From Myxococcales bacterium (GTDB taxonomy: Bacteria; Myxococcota_A; Polyangia; Haliangiales; Haliangiaceae): a stretch of DNA of 64,000 bases. The DNA lies in NCBI GenBank assembly GCA_016707895.1, contig JADJGV010000001.1:297501-361500 (forward strand), given 5' to 3'. A program made the translations under genes and the position numbers. Position 1 is the first letter of the stretch. Each line of letters begins with the position of its first letter. The notes under the pieces were generated by a model. It was not told the origin of the DNA. It searched no databases and saw only the letters and a list, made by a program, of their open reading frames with translations. This document shows, one piece after another, positions 40,342-50,013 of the stretch.

Positions 40342-40377
40342 CGACCGGCGGGTGGATGGTATAGAACCCGCCCCTCT

Positions 40378-41172
40378 ATGAGCAGCACCTCGCGACCGGC
40401 CCGGCCGGATCGCATGTTCGGCATCAAGGACGTCTTCACCACCATCAACGCGATGGGCGGCGTCGTCGCCATCTGCCTGTGCGTCGACGGTCGCCCGTTC
40501 GCCGCCGGCGTCGCGATGCTGCTGGGCTACCTGTGCGGCGACACCGTCGACGGGTGGATCGCCCGCAAGCTCGGCACCTCGAACCAGTTCGGGGCCGAGT
40601 ACGACACCATCGCCGACCACCTGTCGCACTGCATCGCGCCGGGCGCGATCGTCTACACGGTCTACCGCCAGGCCGACCTGGGCATGGTCGACTGGCAGCA
40701 GCAGGTGCTGGCGATCGCGCTGGGCGGGTCGATCATGGTCACCGCCTCGATCCGCCACGCCCGCAACATCGTCCGGCCGATCGAGGTCAAGGGCATCTGG
40801 GTCGGCCTGCCGCGCACCGTGCTCGGCTTCATCTGCGTCGCCTACGCCGACGCCAAGCTGTTCCACGAGTACCTGGGCGGGCTGTGGTTCGGCGTCGGGC
40901 TGATCCCGCTGGCGTGCGTCTCGGCACTGACCTACTGGCCGTTCCCCAGCCACCGCATGGCGCGCGGGCACTTCGGCCACGTGAAGTTCTTCATCGCGCT
41001 CACCTTCGCGACGCTGATCGGCTCGCTGGTCTGGCGCCCCGAGTACATCTTCGACGTGCTGTTCTTCTGGATGCTCGGCTACTCGACCACCGCGTGGCTG
41101 TCGATGACCAAGGACGAGCGGGTCGCGTACCACGCCAAGGTCAAGGCCGCGCTGGCGCAGCCGACCGCGTAG
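40378..41172 (+). CDS. CDP-alcohol phosphatidyltransferase-family membrane enzyme
   Basis: A 264-residue membrane protein with about six helices. The catalytic signature D-x2-D-G-x2-A-R-x8-G-x3-D-x3-D is complete: DTVDGWIAR (about residues 55-63), then GAEYDTIAD. Such enzymes transfer a phosphoalcohol from a CDP-activated donor to make phospholipids such as PG, PS or PI. It follows the RpiB-like gene by 36 bases. With an aminotransferase and a sugar-phosphate-type isomerase it suggests an unusual lipid head group. Confidence 0.85.
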   Translation: MSSTSRPARPDRMFGIKDVFTTINAMGGVVAICLCVDGRPFAAGVAMLLGYLCGDTVDGWIARKLGTSNQFGAEYDTIADHLSHCIAPGAIVYTVYRQADLGMVDWQQQVLAIALGGSIMVTASIRHARNIVRPIEVKGIWVGLPRTVLGFICVAYADAKLFHEYLGGLWFGVGLIPLACVSALTYWPFPSHRMARGHFGHVKFFIALTFATLIGSLVWRPEYIFDVLFFWMLGYSTTAWLSMTKDERVAYHAKVKAALAQPTA

Positions 41173-41200
41173 GGCGCGGCCCGCGCGGCGCGCCGTCGGC

Positions 41201-42091
41201 TCACCACACCCGCCGATCGCTGTCGATCGTCGTGTCGAGGTCGAGCCACAGCAGCACCTGCCACGGCGCGTCGGCGCGGGTCGCCGCGCGCGCGCGCGCG
41301 GCCGGCGCGTCGGGCGTGAGCTCGCTGGCCCGCCGCGCCGCGACGCCGACGAACAGCGTCACCACCCGCCAGCGATCGTCACGAGGCAGCGACCGCGGGC
41401 CCGGCGGGCTGGCCTCGACGCCGAGCCCGATCGCGCCGGTGACGTCGCGCAGGTGGTACCCGTCGGAGGCGGTGAGGTCGCGGTAGCGGCCACGCGCCTC
41501 GAGCCGCCAGCGCCGGCTCACGCTCGCGAACGCCCGCGCGCCGACGTCGAGATCGCGCGTCAGCGACCAGCGATCGTAGTCGCCGACCGCGAACGCGCCG
41601 GCCAGCCGGGCCTCGACCACCAGCGCCGCGCCGTCCATCTGGCCGAGCCGCGCCCCGAGCCGCGGCGTCACCGCGCGCAGCCCGCCGTACCAGTGGCTCA
41701 GCAGATCGGCCGCGACGTAGGCGCCCCAGGCGTCGCGATCGACTTGCCGTCGCAGCGCGACGAGGTGCAGCGCCATGCGCGCGCCGAGCTCGGCCGGCGC
41801 CTGCAGGCCGTCGTCGTCGCCGATGGCCTCCCAGCTGCCGAGCTCGAAGCTGGTGGCCCGGCGGGCGGCGTCGTTGTCGTAGAACCCGATGCGCAGCACG
41901 CTGACCCGCAGGTCGGTGAAGCCGGGCGCCCGCCACAGCTCGGCCCGCCCCATGCTCGCGCTGAGGTCACCGCACGGCCGCCCGCCGGTGGACCGGGCCA
42001 CGGCGGGCTCGACGCAGTCGTCGGCCACCGCGGGCGCGGCGATGGCGGCGAGCACGAGCATCGCCAGCGGCGCGGACGTCCAGGAGGGCAT
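41201..42091 (-). CDS. Exported hypothetical protein
   Basis: A 296-residue protein with a signal peptide ending AAPAVADD (near 24). The mature part shows beta-strand periodicity (VVEARLAGAFAVGDYDRWSL, LEARGRYRDL) and resembles the other small envelope proteins in this window. No conserved motif recognised. Convergent with the phosphatidyltransferase gene. Confidence 0.65.
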   Translation of the reverse strand: MPSWTSAPLAMLVLAAIAAPAVADDCVEPAVARSTGGRPCGDLSASMGRAELWRAPGFTDLRVSVLRIGFYDNDAARRATSFELGSWEAIGDDDGLQAPAELGARMALHLVALRRQVDRDAWGAYVAADLLSHWYGGLRAVTPRLGARLGQMDGAALVVEARLAGAFAVGDYDRWSLTRDLDVGARAFASVSRRWRLEARGRYRDLTASDGYHLRDVTGAIGLGVEASPPGPRSLPRDDRWRVVTLFVGVAARRASELTPDAPAARARAATRADAPWQVLLWLDLDTTIDSDRRVW

Positions 42092-42214
42092 CCCCGCCGC
42101 GATTGCACCGCGCGCGCCAGCCGCCCGCGGCCGCCGGCGCTCACTTGCGCGTCGCGGGTTCCCCGCCGCCGCCCGGATCGCGACATCGGCGCCCGGATCC
42201 GGGCGCCGCCGCGA

Positions 42215-43027
42215 TCACTTGCCCAGCTGGCGCAGCCAGACGTTGTCCTGGCCGGCGCGCTTGGCGTTGCCGTCGGTCGGCTCGCAGCGCATCTGCAGCG
42301 CGCCGCTGCCGATCCGGTACGCGCGGCACTCGTCGGTCGAGGCCGCCACGTCGAGGGTCAGGATCTCGGCGCCGGTCGCGGTGATCGCGCCGGTGCGCGG
42401 TTCGTCGAAGCGGAACTGGCCGCTCAGCGTCGCCGCGCCGATGCCATCGACGTCGATCCAGCTGTCCTCGGCGTAGCTGCACAGGTCGGTGGCGTCGCAC
42501 GACCAGCCGGCGTCGGTGTGGGTGTCGATGCCGTCGATCCGCGCCTCGACCGCGCCGGTGATCACGCCGCCGGCGCCGCTGGTGGTCATCGTGACCTTGC
42601 CGTCGATCGCGTCGTAGGTGCCGTCGGGCGCGGTCGCCTTCCAGTCCTGGGCCTCGACGACGCTGGGCTTGGTCGGGTCGTACTCGGGGACCTCCTGGAA
42701 GATGCCCTGCATGTTGGTGATGACGAACTTGCCCTCGAGCTTGACGCCGTCCTCGTTGAGGCAGCCGCCGCCGGTGACGGTGGTGACGTTGTTGGCGTAG
42801 GCGAACGCGGGGCAGCCGGGCTGCGTGGTGCCGGCGACGAACGCGCCGACGATGAACACCGAGCCGAGATCGCCGCCGGCGATCGCCGACAGCGCGCGAT
42901 CGAGGTGGGCGTCGTCAGCGCCGGTGAATTTCGCGGTCGAGTGATCGTCTCCACCGCATGCAGCGGCGAACAGCGAGGTCGACAACGCGGCGGTGAGGAA
43001 GAAGCGAGGGGCGAGGGTGCGGGTCAT
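42215..43027 (-). CDS. Lipoprotein of unknown function
   Basis: A 270-residue lipoprotein (signal ending SLFAAACGGDD) with a GGAG site before ATG 43027. The mature domain is beta-rich, with two Cys pairs (WSCDATDLCSY, STDECRAYRIGSGALQMRC). No family recognised. Confidence 0.75.
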   Translation of the reverse strand: MTRTLAPRFFLTAALSTSLFAAACGGDDHSTAKFTGADDAHLDRALSAIAGGDLGSVFIVGAFVAGTTQPGCPAFAYANNVTTVTGGGCLNEDGVKLEGKFVITNMQGIFQEVPEYDPTKPSVVEAQDWKATAPDGTYDAIDGKVTMTTSGAGGVITGAVEARIDGIDTHTDAGWSCDATDLCSYAEDSWIDVDGIGAATLSGQFRFDEPRTGAITATGAEILTLDVAASTDECRAYRIGSGALQMRCEPTDGNAKRAGQDNVWLRQLGK

Positions 43028-43261
43028 GGGAGGCTCCAAGAGAAGGTGGGAACGCTGGTTCACACGGCTGCGAGCCAGCGTGCCGACCCCTTGAGCACCG
43101 TCCGTGCCATCGCCATGGCGCGCCGCTAACCACGCGCCGCGCGCCGTGAATCGCGCTCTCGCCGGCGCGCGCTGTGTCAGGTGCCGGACGGAGATGTCGC
43201 GATCCAGCCACAGCCAGCTGGTCACGATCGGACAGTGGCAACCCGCGCGCCGTGACGCGCG

Positions 43262-44194
43262 CTACGGCAGCCCGGCTGCGGCGTCGGGGGTGGCGGCGAT
43301 CAGGTCGATCACCACCTGCGCCAGCGCGGGGCCGACGTCCTCTTGCAGGAAGTGGCCGGCCTTTGCCAGCGTGGTGTGGGGCTGGCCGGCGGCGCCGGGG
43401 ATGCGGGCCTGGAGCGCGCGATCGGCGCCGCGGGTGATCGGATCGCTGTCGCCGAACGCGGTGACGAACGGCCGGGGGAACGCCTCGAGGCCGCGCCAGG
43501 CGGCGCGGTTGGCCTCGCTGGCGGGGTCGTCGGGCGTCGCCGGCACCAGCGCCGGGAACTGCCGGGCCCCGGCCTTGAACGCCTCGTCGGGGAACGGCGC
43601 GTCGTAGGCGGCGGCCACGGCCGGCGCCAGCCCGCGCGCCACGCCACCCCCGACGATGCGGCTGGTCGGGAACTCGGGCACGGTCTGCGAGAACTGGCGC
43701 CACGCGAAGAACGCGTCGGGCGGCTTCACGTCCCCGGTCGGCAAGAACGTGTTGGCCGCGACCACCCGGGCGAACCGCTCGGGCGCCTCGCCGACCAGCC
43801 GCAGCCCGAGCAGCCCGCCCCAGTCCTGGCACACCAGCGTGATCGCCCGCAGCCCGACCGCGTCGACGAACGCGCGCAGCCACGCCATGTGCGCGGCGTA
43901 GGAGTAGTCGGCGCGGGCGGTCGGCTTGTCCGAGCGGCCGAAGCCGATCAGGTCGGGCGCTACCGCGCGCAGCCCCGCGGCCACGCAGGCGCGGATGACG
44001 TGGCGGTACAGGAACGACCACGACGGCTCGCCGTGCAGCAATAGCACCACCGGCGCGGCGCGCGGCCCCTCATCGACGTACGCCATCCGCAGCGGCGCGC
44101 TGCCGTCGCCCGCGGCCACCTCGACGTAGCGCGGCGCGTAGGCGAAGTCCGGCAGGTCGGCGAAGCGGTCGTCGGGGGTGCGCAGGCGCTCCAT
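43262..44194 (-). CDS. Haloalkane dehalogenase (subfamily I type)
   Basis: A 310-residue alpha/beta-hydrolase whose residues align in number with classical haloalkane dehalogenase DhlA: oxyanion HGEP at 54-57, nucleophile D124 followed by halide-binding W125 (VCQDWGGLLGL), and a C-terminal AGHFLQED His. It would hydrolyse halogenated alkanes to alcohols and halide; the natural substrate is unknown. MERLRTPDDRF is the usual family start; a start four codons upstream (44206) also exists. Divergent from the membrane protein at 44249. Confidence 0.85.
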   Translation of the reverse strand: MERLRTPDDRFADLPDFAYAPRYVEVAAGDGSAPLRMAYVDEGPRAAPVVLLLHGEPSWSFLYRHVIRACVAAGLRAVAPDLIGFGRSDKPTARADYSYAAHMAWLRAFVDAVGLRAITLVCQDWGGLLGLRLVGEAPERFARVVAANTFLPTGDVKPPDAFFAWRQFSQTVPEFPTSRIVGGGVARGLAPAVAAAYDAPFPDEAFKAGARQFPALVPATPDDPASEANRAAWRGLEAFPRPFVTAFGDSDPITRGADRALQARIPGAAGQPHTTLAKAGHFLQEDVGPALAQVVIDLIAATPDAAAGLP

Positions 44195-44248
44195 GACGCC
44201 CAGCATACCGCCCTTGCCTCGGCCCCGGGCTGATCGCACCATGCGGCG

Positions 44249-44914
44249 GTGCAGCTCGCCGTGCGCGCCGCGATCCTCTGTGCCTGCCTCTGCGTCGTCG
44301 GGATCTTCCTGCCAGCCGGCCAGGTGTCGGTGCGCACGCCGGTGTCGACCCACACCCGGGCCGCGTCGCTGTACGACCTCGGCGCGCGCAAGGACGCGGC
44401 CAAGGACTTCCTGCACAAGTACCGCGGCAGCACGGCGCGCAAGCTCGGCGCCAAGGCGATCGACAAGCTGGCCGGCAAGCTGCGCGGCGGGCGGATCCGC
44501 GACGGCGTGGTCGACGCCCAGGACGCGATGGCCACGCTCGACGCGCTCAAGGACGACGACGTCGAGACGGTCGGCGCCATCATCGTCGCGGTGATGTGGT
44601 CGCTGATCGGCCTCAACGCGCTGACGATCGCGCTGGTGTGGGGCGCCCACGTCGGCAGCCGCCGGGTGCGCATCGCCGCCGCCGCGGTGGTCTCGACCCT
44701 GACGACGCTGGCCGCGGTGGCGGTGCACCTGGTGCTGGCGCGGGTCGCGACCGAGGCCAACGCCGAGATCGGCGCGCCGCTGTTCGCGCTGCGCGGCGGC
44801 GCCTACATGATGCCGCTGGCGGCGATCGCCGGCTCGATCGCGGTCGGCGCGATGCTGGTCGGCTACCTGCGCAGCCGGGCCCGGCTGGCCGCGGCCGCGA
44901 CGGCGCCGCCGTGA
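44249..44914 (+). CDS. Membrane protein of unknown function
   Basis: A 221-residue protein with an N-terminal hydrophobic helix (ILCACLCVVGIFLPAG), a basic soluble segment of about 80 residues, and three further helices. The pattern suggests a periplasmic or cytosolic loop followed by a membrane anchor. GTG start; the stop overlaps the phosphoesterase start (GTGA), so both are co-translated. Confidence 0.75.
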   Translation: MQLAVRAAILCACLCVVGIFLPAGQVSVRTPVSTHTRAASLYDLGARKDAAKDFLHKYRGSTARKLGAKAIDKLAGKLRGGRIRDGVVDAQDAMATLDALKDDDVETVGAIIVAVMWSLIGLNALTIALVWGAHVGSRRVRIAAAAVVSTLTTLAAVAVHLVLARVATEANAEIGAPLFALRGGAYMMPLAAIAGSIAVGAMLVGYLRSRARLAAAATAPP

Positions 44915-45702
44915 TCGAGATCGTCGACCTCGACGACGCGCCGGTCGCGACCCTGCCCTACCTCAACGCGGCCCGCGGCGGGGGCACCGAGCGGCGGCGG
45001 CTGCACGTCGAGCGCGCCCGGGTGCGCGGCCTGCCGCCCGACCTCGACGCGGTGATCGCCACCAGCGATCTGCAGGGCGTCGTGATCGAGCCGCGCACGC
45101 GCGAATCGATCTTGCTGGGCGTCGCGGTGGCCGAGCTGCTGGCCGAGCTGGCGTTCGACGGCGAGCTGCCGGCGGCCGACCACACCGGCGTGGTGCTGGC
45201 CGGCGATCTGTACAGCGTGCCGGCCGCCAACAAGCGCGGCGGGCACGGCGAGGTGGCGCCGGTGTGGCGCGCGTTCGCCGACAGCTTCGCGTGGGTGGCC
45301 GGCGTGGCCGGCAACCACGACGACGTCTCGAGCGTGGCCCGGGCCGCCCACGTCCACCTGCTCGACACCGACATCGTCGACTGCGGCGGCCTGCGGATCG
45401 GCGGCGTCGGGCTGATCGCCGGCAACCCCGAGAAGCGGGGTCGCCGCGGCGAGGACGACCAGCTCGAGCGGATCGAGGTGATCGCCAGCAGCGAGATCGA
45501 GCTGCTGCTCCTGCACGAGGGCCCGCACGGCGAGGACGCCGACGCCCAGCCCGGGCACCCGCAGATCCGCGAGGTCATCGAGCGCGCGCGGGTGCCGCTG
45601 ACGGTGTGCGGCCACGTCCACTGGGACGCGCCGGTGGCGCGCCACGCCGGCGGGCAGATCCTCAACGTCGACAGCCGCGTGATCGTGCTGATCCCGGGCT
45701 GA
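44911..45702 (+). CDS. Calcineurin-like metallophosphoesterase
   Basis: A 263-residue protein with metallophosphoesterase motifs: ATSDLQG in place of the usual DxH, LAGDLYS (GD), VAGVAGNHDD (GNHD), and CGHVHW (GHxH) near the C-terminus. Asp replaces the first His region, so one metal ligand differs from the consensus. Cytosolic. Substrate not predictable. Confidence 0.82.
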   Translation: MIEIVDLDDAPVATLPYLNAARGGGTERRRLHVERARVRGLPPDLDAVIATSDLQGVVIEPRTRESILLGVAVAELLAELAFDGELPAADHTGVVLAGDLYSVPAANKRGGHGEVAPVWRAFADSFAWVAGVAGNHDDVSSVARAAHVHLLDTDIVDCGGLRIGGVGLIAGNPEKRGRRGEDDQLERIEVIASSEIELLLLHEGPHGEDADAQPGHPQIREVIERARVPLTVCGHVHWDAPVARHAGGQILNVDSRVIVLIPG

Positions 45703-45716
45703 CCCGCGCCGCTCGC

Positions 45717-47656
45717 TCACCCGCGCAGCGCGCGCTCGACCAGATCGCCCGGCACCCGGGCGGCCGGGACCTTGCGCTTGCTGCCGTCGTCGAACCAGCG
45801 CCGCACGTCGACGTCGAGGCCGAGGCCGTGCATGTAGTTGTACAGCGCCTTGCGCAGCCCGACGCCGAGGCGATCGTGATCGACGCCGGTGGGATCGCTG
45901 AACCCGACCTCGTTCTCGGCGAAGGTCACCGCCTTGGTCCGGCGCAGCGTGATGCCGAACAGGTCGGGGCGCTGGCCGATCGGGCTGTGGGTCGTGGCGG
46001 CGAAGCGGTGCCAGAACGCCGACTGCACGCAGCCGGCGGCGAACAGCTGCCGCACCCGCTCGAGGCTGTCGATGGTCTCTTGCTCGGTCTCGGTCGGGAA
46101 GCCGTACATCAGGTAGGCGTGGACCATCACGCCGGCGTCGGTGAACGCGCGCGTGACCCGCGCCACCTGCTCGACGGTCACGCCCTTCTTCATCAGCGCC
46201 AGCAGGCGATCGGAGGCGACCTCGAGCCCGCCCGACACCGCGACGCAGCCGGCGCGGGCCAGCAGCTGGCACAGCTCGGGGTGAAGGTCTTCTCGAAGCG
46301 GATGTTGCCCCACCAGGTGATCGTCACGCCGCGCGCGAGCAGGCGCTCGGCCAGCGCCCGCAGCCCGGCCGGCGGCGCCGCCTCGTCGACGAGGTGGAAC
46401 CCGGTCTGGCCGGTCTCGGCGACGATCGCCTCGATGCGATCGACCAGCAGGTCGGCCGTCACCGGATCGTACCGGCCGATGTAGTCGAGCGTGACGTCGC
46501 AGAAGCTGCACTTCTTCCAGTAGCAGCCGTGGGCCACGGTCAGCTTGTTCCAGCGCCCGTCGGACCACAGCCGGTGCATCGGGTTGAGCAGCTCGACCAC
46601 CGACAGGTACTTGTCGAGCGGCAGGCCGGCGTAGCTCGGCGTGCCGGCCAGCGCCGCCGGCACGTCGTGGAGCGCGTCGGTGGTGCGCCACGCGACCTCG
46701 CCGCCGTCGCGCACGAACGTCCGCAAGAGCGGCTTGGCCGGGTCGGCGAGGTGCTCGAGCAGCGCCAGCAGCGGCGCCTCGCCGTCGTCGAGCGTGACGT
46801 AGTCGACCAGGTCGAACAGCCGCGGATCGCGCAGGCCGCGCAGCTCGGTGTTGACGTAGCCGCCGCCGATCACGATCCGGGTGCCCGGCGCCGCGGCGCG
46901 CACGGCCTGGGCCATCCGCAGCGCGCCGTAGACGTTGCCGGGGAACGGGACGGTCAGGCCGAGCACGTCGGGCTGGTGCTGCTCGAGCAGCCGCCGGGTG
47001 ATCGCCGCCAGCTGCTCGTCGACCAGCGTCGGCGGCGCCGCCAGCGCCGCGGCCAGGCCGTCGAAGCTCGGCGCGCTGGCCGCCAGCTTCTCGCCGTAGC
47101 GCGACAGCCCGAAGTGCGGATCCTCGCCGCGGCCGATCACGTCGGCCAGATCGTCGACGTACAGGCTGGCCAGGTACTTGGCGCGGTCGTGGATGCCCAG
47201 CTCGCCGAACGCCCACGCCAGCGGATCGGCGCCGGGCTCGGCGGCCATCGCAAGGTCGATCGCCGCGAAGCGCGGTCCCTCGGGCAGCCACTCGCGGCCG
47301 GCGATGCGCAGCGCCAGCGACGGATCGCGGCCCTGGAGGAACCGCACCACCGCGTCGATGGTGGCCAGGTAGCGATCGCGCTCGGCGAGGAAGTGCTCGA
47401 TCGACGGGTCGATCGCCGCCGCGCGCCGCGCCCGCTTGCCGCCGCCGCCGCCGAACCGCGCGGCCAGGCGCTCGGCCAGCGCGGTCAGCCCGGCCCGCGA
47501 GAACAGCGCGCAGAACAGCTCGATCGCCGGGTCGGCCTGGGCGACCTCGAGGTCGAGCCGCGCGGCGTGCTGCAGCAGGAAGCCGCGCAGGTACGCCGTC
47601 GCCGGGTACGGCGTGTTGAGCTGCGTCATTGGCGGGGTGACCAGGAGCAGGCGCAT
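45717..47656 (-). pseudogene. B12-binding radical SAM protein, frameshifted
   Basis: From ATG 47656 the frame encodes an N-terminal cobalamin-binding-type domain, then HGCYWKKCSFCD (a CX4CX2C cluster motif) and ITWWGNIRFEKTFTP. It then runs out of frame near 46280, where CCCCG appears one base short. The correct continuation, ELCQLLARAGCVAVSGG through YLMYGFPTETEQETI to the stop at 45717, lies in the next frame. Together they would make about 646 residues. Either a real mutation or a sequencing error in a C/G run. The family performs radical methylation or rearrangement; the substrate is unknown. Confidence 0.82.
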
Positions 47657-47722
47657 CGGACGGCCCCGCACCGTATCACCCGCCGTCGGTCACGGCCCAG
47701 CGCCATGCACGCGGGGCGGCGG

Positions 47723-48328
47723 TCACGCCTGCCGGCACAGCACGAAGTAGTGATCGAGCGGGCGCTCCTCCTTGTAGGCGGCGCCGATCGACACGTGGCG
47801 CGACACCCGGCGCATGAAGTCGCGGGTATGGTGGTAGACGAGGCGCTGCAGCCGCCAGTCGTTGGCCACCACCGGCGGCCAGCCCGCGGCGACCGGCCCG
47901 TCGGGGATCTGGAAGTAGTCGACGACGATCGCGCCGCGGGCCTGCCACGCCGGCCGGCCCGCGGTCGGCACCGCGACGAAGTAGCCGGGCCCGACGACGC
48001 GCCGGGTCGGGCCCTCGTTGTAGCCGAACAGCCGCGCGCTGCCGTCGGCCGGGCGGCAGAACCGCTTCTGGAAGCCGCGCAGCGGGCCGGGCAGCGGCAA
48101 CGTGTTGCGGCCGTCGTGGATCACCTCGACGCCCGGCGCGGCGTCGCCGACGAAGTGCGCCAGATCGATCGGCGCCGCGGCGGCCGCCTTCTCGAACAGC
48201 GTCCGCTGGCGCGCGCGATCGAGCCGCCCCACCTCGGCCCAGCGAGTCGCGGCGTCGAGGTCGTCGAGGTGGCGGGCGATCGCGTCGATCGCGGTGGCGG
48301 GCTGATCGATCAGATCGGCGAGCTGCAT
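47723..48328 (-). CDS. Conserved-looking hypothetical protein
   Basis: A 201-residue soluble protein with mixed alpha/beta character (FGYNEGPTRRVVGPGYFVAV, DYFQIPDG). No signal peptide. The composition is balanced and codon bias typical, so it is a real gene. No family recognised from the sequence alone. It lies 67 bases upstream of the radical SAM gene on the same strand. Confidence 0.75.
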   Translation of the reverse strand: MQLADLIDQPATAIDAIARHLDDLDAATRWAEVGRLDRARQRTLFEKAAAAAPIDLAHFVGDAAPGVEVIHDGRNTLPLPGPLRGFQKRFCRPADGSARLFGYNEGPTRRVVGPGYFVAVPTAGRPAWQARGAIVVDYFQIPDGPVAAGWPPVVANDWRLQRLVYHHTRDFMRRVSRHVSIGAAYKEERPLDHYFVLCRQA

Positions 48329-48377
48329 CGGCCGATGCTACGCCGGCGGTCGGCGCCGACGCCACGGCGAGCCCGGC

Positions 48378-49067
48378 TCAGCCGCCGACCAGGAGCCCCA
48401 GCGCGATCACGCCGGTGGCCTCGCGGTCGCCGCCGCCGGTGTCGGCCAGCGTGAACCGCGCGCCGAGATCGAGGCCGACGGTCCGCGCGCCGCCGCCGAG
48501 CATGTCGAAGCCGAGGCCGAGCAGCACGTCGTCGTGGCGGGTCGTGCCGCGGGTCTTCCACGCGACGGTGTTGCGGCCCAGGCCGGCCTCGACGTACAGG
48601 CCGGTGCCCAGCTCGGGCAGGCCCACGCCGAGCCGGTAGCGCAGCGCCAGGCCGAGCCGCTGCTGGCGGCCGCAGTCCAGGGGCGCCGCGCTGAGCGGGC
48701 CCGCGCCGGTGTCGGTGCTGGTGTCGGTCAGCGTGTACTCGGCCGCGACCCGGAACGCGCCGACCTGGCGACCGATCGCCGCGTGCAGGCCGACGTCGCC
48801 CAGCGCGAGCGGCAGGGTCATCGCCAGCTCGCCCTCCCAGTGCGGCTGAGTCAAGGGCGTCGCGAAGGTCAGCCCGCCGACGTCGGTCGAGGCCGGCGGG
48901 GGCGCCGGCGCCGGCGCGACGATCGCCGCGGCCTCGCCGCCGACCACGACGTCGACGTGGGCCGACACCTCGACGTGGGCGGCGGCCTCGACGACCACCA
49001 CCCCGTCCGCGCGCGCGCCGCTGGCCCAGCCCATGGTCGCGAGCCCGAGGATCCACGCGCGGTGCAT
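48378..49067 (-). CDS. Outer-membrane beta-barrel-like protein
   Basis: A 229-residue protein with a signal peptide ending ASGARADG, a Val/Ala-rich stretch, a Pro/Ala linker (about residues 50-62) and eight or so amphipathic strands ending in VIALGLLVGG. This matches small OmpA/OmpW-like barrels. One Cys only. Function unknown. Confidence 0.65.
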   Translation of the reverse strand: MHRAWILGLATMGWASGARADGVVVVEAAAHVEVSAHVDVVVGGEAAAIVAPAPAPPPASTDVGGLTFATPLTQPHWEGELAMTLPLALGDVGLHAAIGRQVGAFRVAAEYTLTDTSTDTGAGPLSAAPLDCGRQQRLGLALRYRLGVGLPELGTGLYVEAGLGRNTVAWKTRGTTRHDDVLLGLGFDMLGGGARTVGLDLGARFTLADTGGGDREATGVIALGLLVGG

Positions 49068-49134
49068 GAGGCGCCGACGGCTGGGCTGCGCGGCTTATTC
49101 AACCTCGTTCAACCGCGCCGCCCGACCGCGGCGA

Positions 49135-49929
49135 TCACGCCGGCGCCCAGCCGCGCAGCACCTGCTCGCTGGCCGGGTCGGCCGGGAAGTAGCTCTCGAT
49201 CCGCAGCTCCTCGGCGGTCACGTCGAGCGGCGTGCCCAGCGTGGTCACCATCGTGAACAGCCGCAGCTCGAGCGGGCCGCGCCGCAGGTGCACCGTCGCG
49301 AACGGCGCGATCGGCGCCAGCCGCGGCGATCGCCAGCGCGCCGGCACGTCGGGCATCGCCAGCGCCCGCGCCCGCAGCTCGGCCAGCGCGCGATCGGTCG
49401 GCGCGGCCGCGCACTCGCGGTGCAGGCGCTCGATCAGCTCGCCGGCGACCTCGTCCCAGTTGACGATCGCCGGCTTCCAGGCGCCGGGGTGCAAGAGCGC
49501 CAGCACCAGCGACGCGCCGACCTCGGGCGGCGGCGGTCCCGGCGCGACCGCGGCGAGCATCCGCGCCGCGGCGCGGTTCACGCGGACCAGGTTCCACAGG
49601 CGATCGCACACCACCGCCGGGTACGGCTCGTGGTGACCGAGCGCGTGGTCCAGCGCGCGTCGCACCATCGCCAGCTCGTCGCCATCGAGCGCCGCGCTGG
49701 TGAAGCCGGGGGCCAGCCCCGCCGCGAGCAAGAGCTGGTTCTGATCGCGCAGCGGCACGTCGAGCGCGCCGGCCAGCGCCAGCAGCACCTCGCGGCCGGG
49801 GCGCGCGCGGCCGGTCTCGATGAACGACAGGTGGCGGGTCGACACGCCGGCGCGGGCGGCGAGGTGCTCCTGGCTCAGGCCGCGCGCGCCCCGCCACGCG
49901 CGCACGAGCGGTCCGACTCCACTGGCCAT
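49135..49929 (-). CDS. XRE-family regulator with MmyB-like ligand domain
   Basis: A 264-residue DNA-binding protein. Residues 8-62 are a Cro/C1-type helix-turn-helix (SQEHLAARAGVSTRHLSFIE); the rest matches the MmyB-like ligand-binding domain (HEPYPAVVCDRLWNLVRVN, LRLFTMVTTLGTPLDVT). These regulators often sit divergent from the gene they control and bind small molecules or fatty acids. Here the divergent gene is the small membrane protein at 50014, and a palindrome lies between them. Confidence 0.9.
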   Translation of the reverse strand: MASGVGPLVRAWRGARGLSQEHLAARAGVSTRHLSFIETGRARPGREVLLALAGALDVPLRDQNQLLLAAGLAPGFTSAALDGDELAMVRRALDHALGHHEPYPAVVCDRLWNLVRVNRAAARMLAAVAPGPPPPEVGASLVLALLHPGAWKPAIVNWDEVAGELIERLHRECAAAPTDRALAELRARALAMPDVPARWRSPRLAPIAPFATVHLRRGPLELRLFTMVTTLGTPLDVTAEELRIESYFPADPASEQVLRGWAPA

Positions 49930-49961
49930 GGCCGCACGGTAGCGCGCCCCGGCCGCGCGCT

Positions 49962-49980
49962 CATTACCTGGGAGGCAATG
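49962..49980. promoter_or_regulatory. Dyad operator between XRE regulator and its divergent gene
   Basis: CATT-a-CCT-ggg-AGG-c-AATG is an imperfect inverted repeat with seven matched positions per arm, placed 33 bases upstream of the regulator start and 33 bases upstream of the divergent gene. A likely autoregulatory site. Confidence 0.55.
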
Positions 49981-50013
49981 GTGGCGCCGCGCCGCCGGCC
50001 GCACGGTGGGCGC

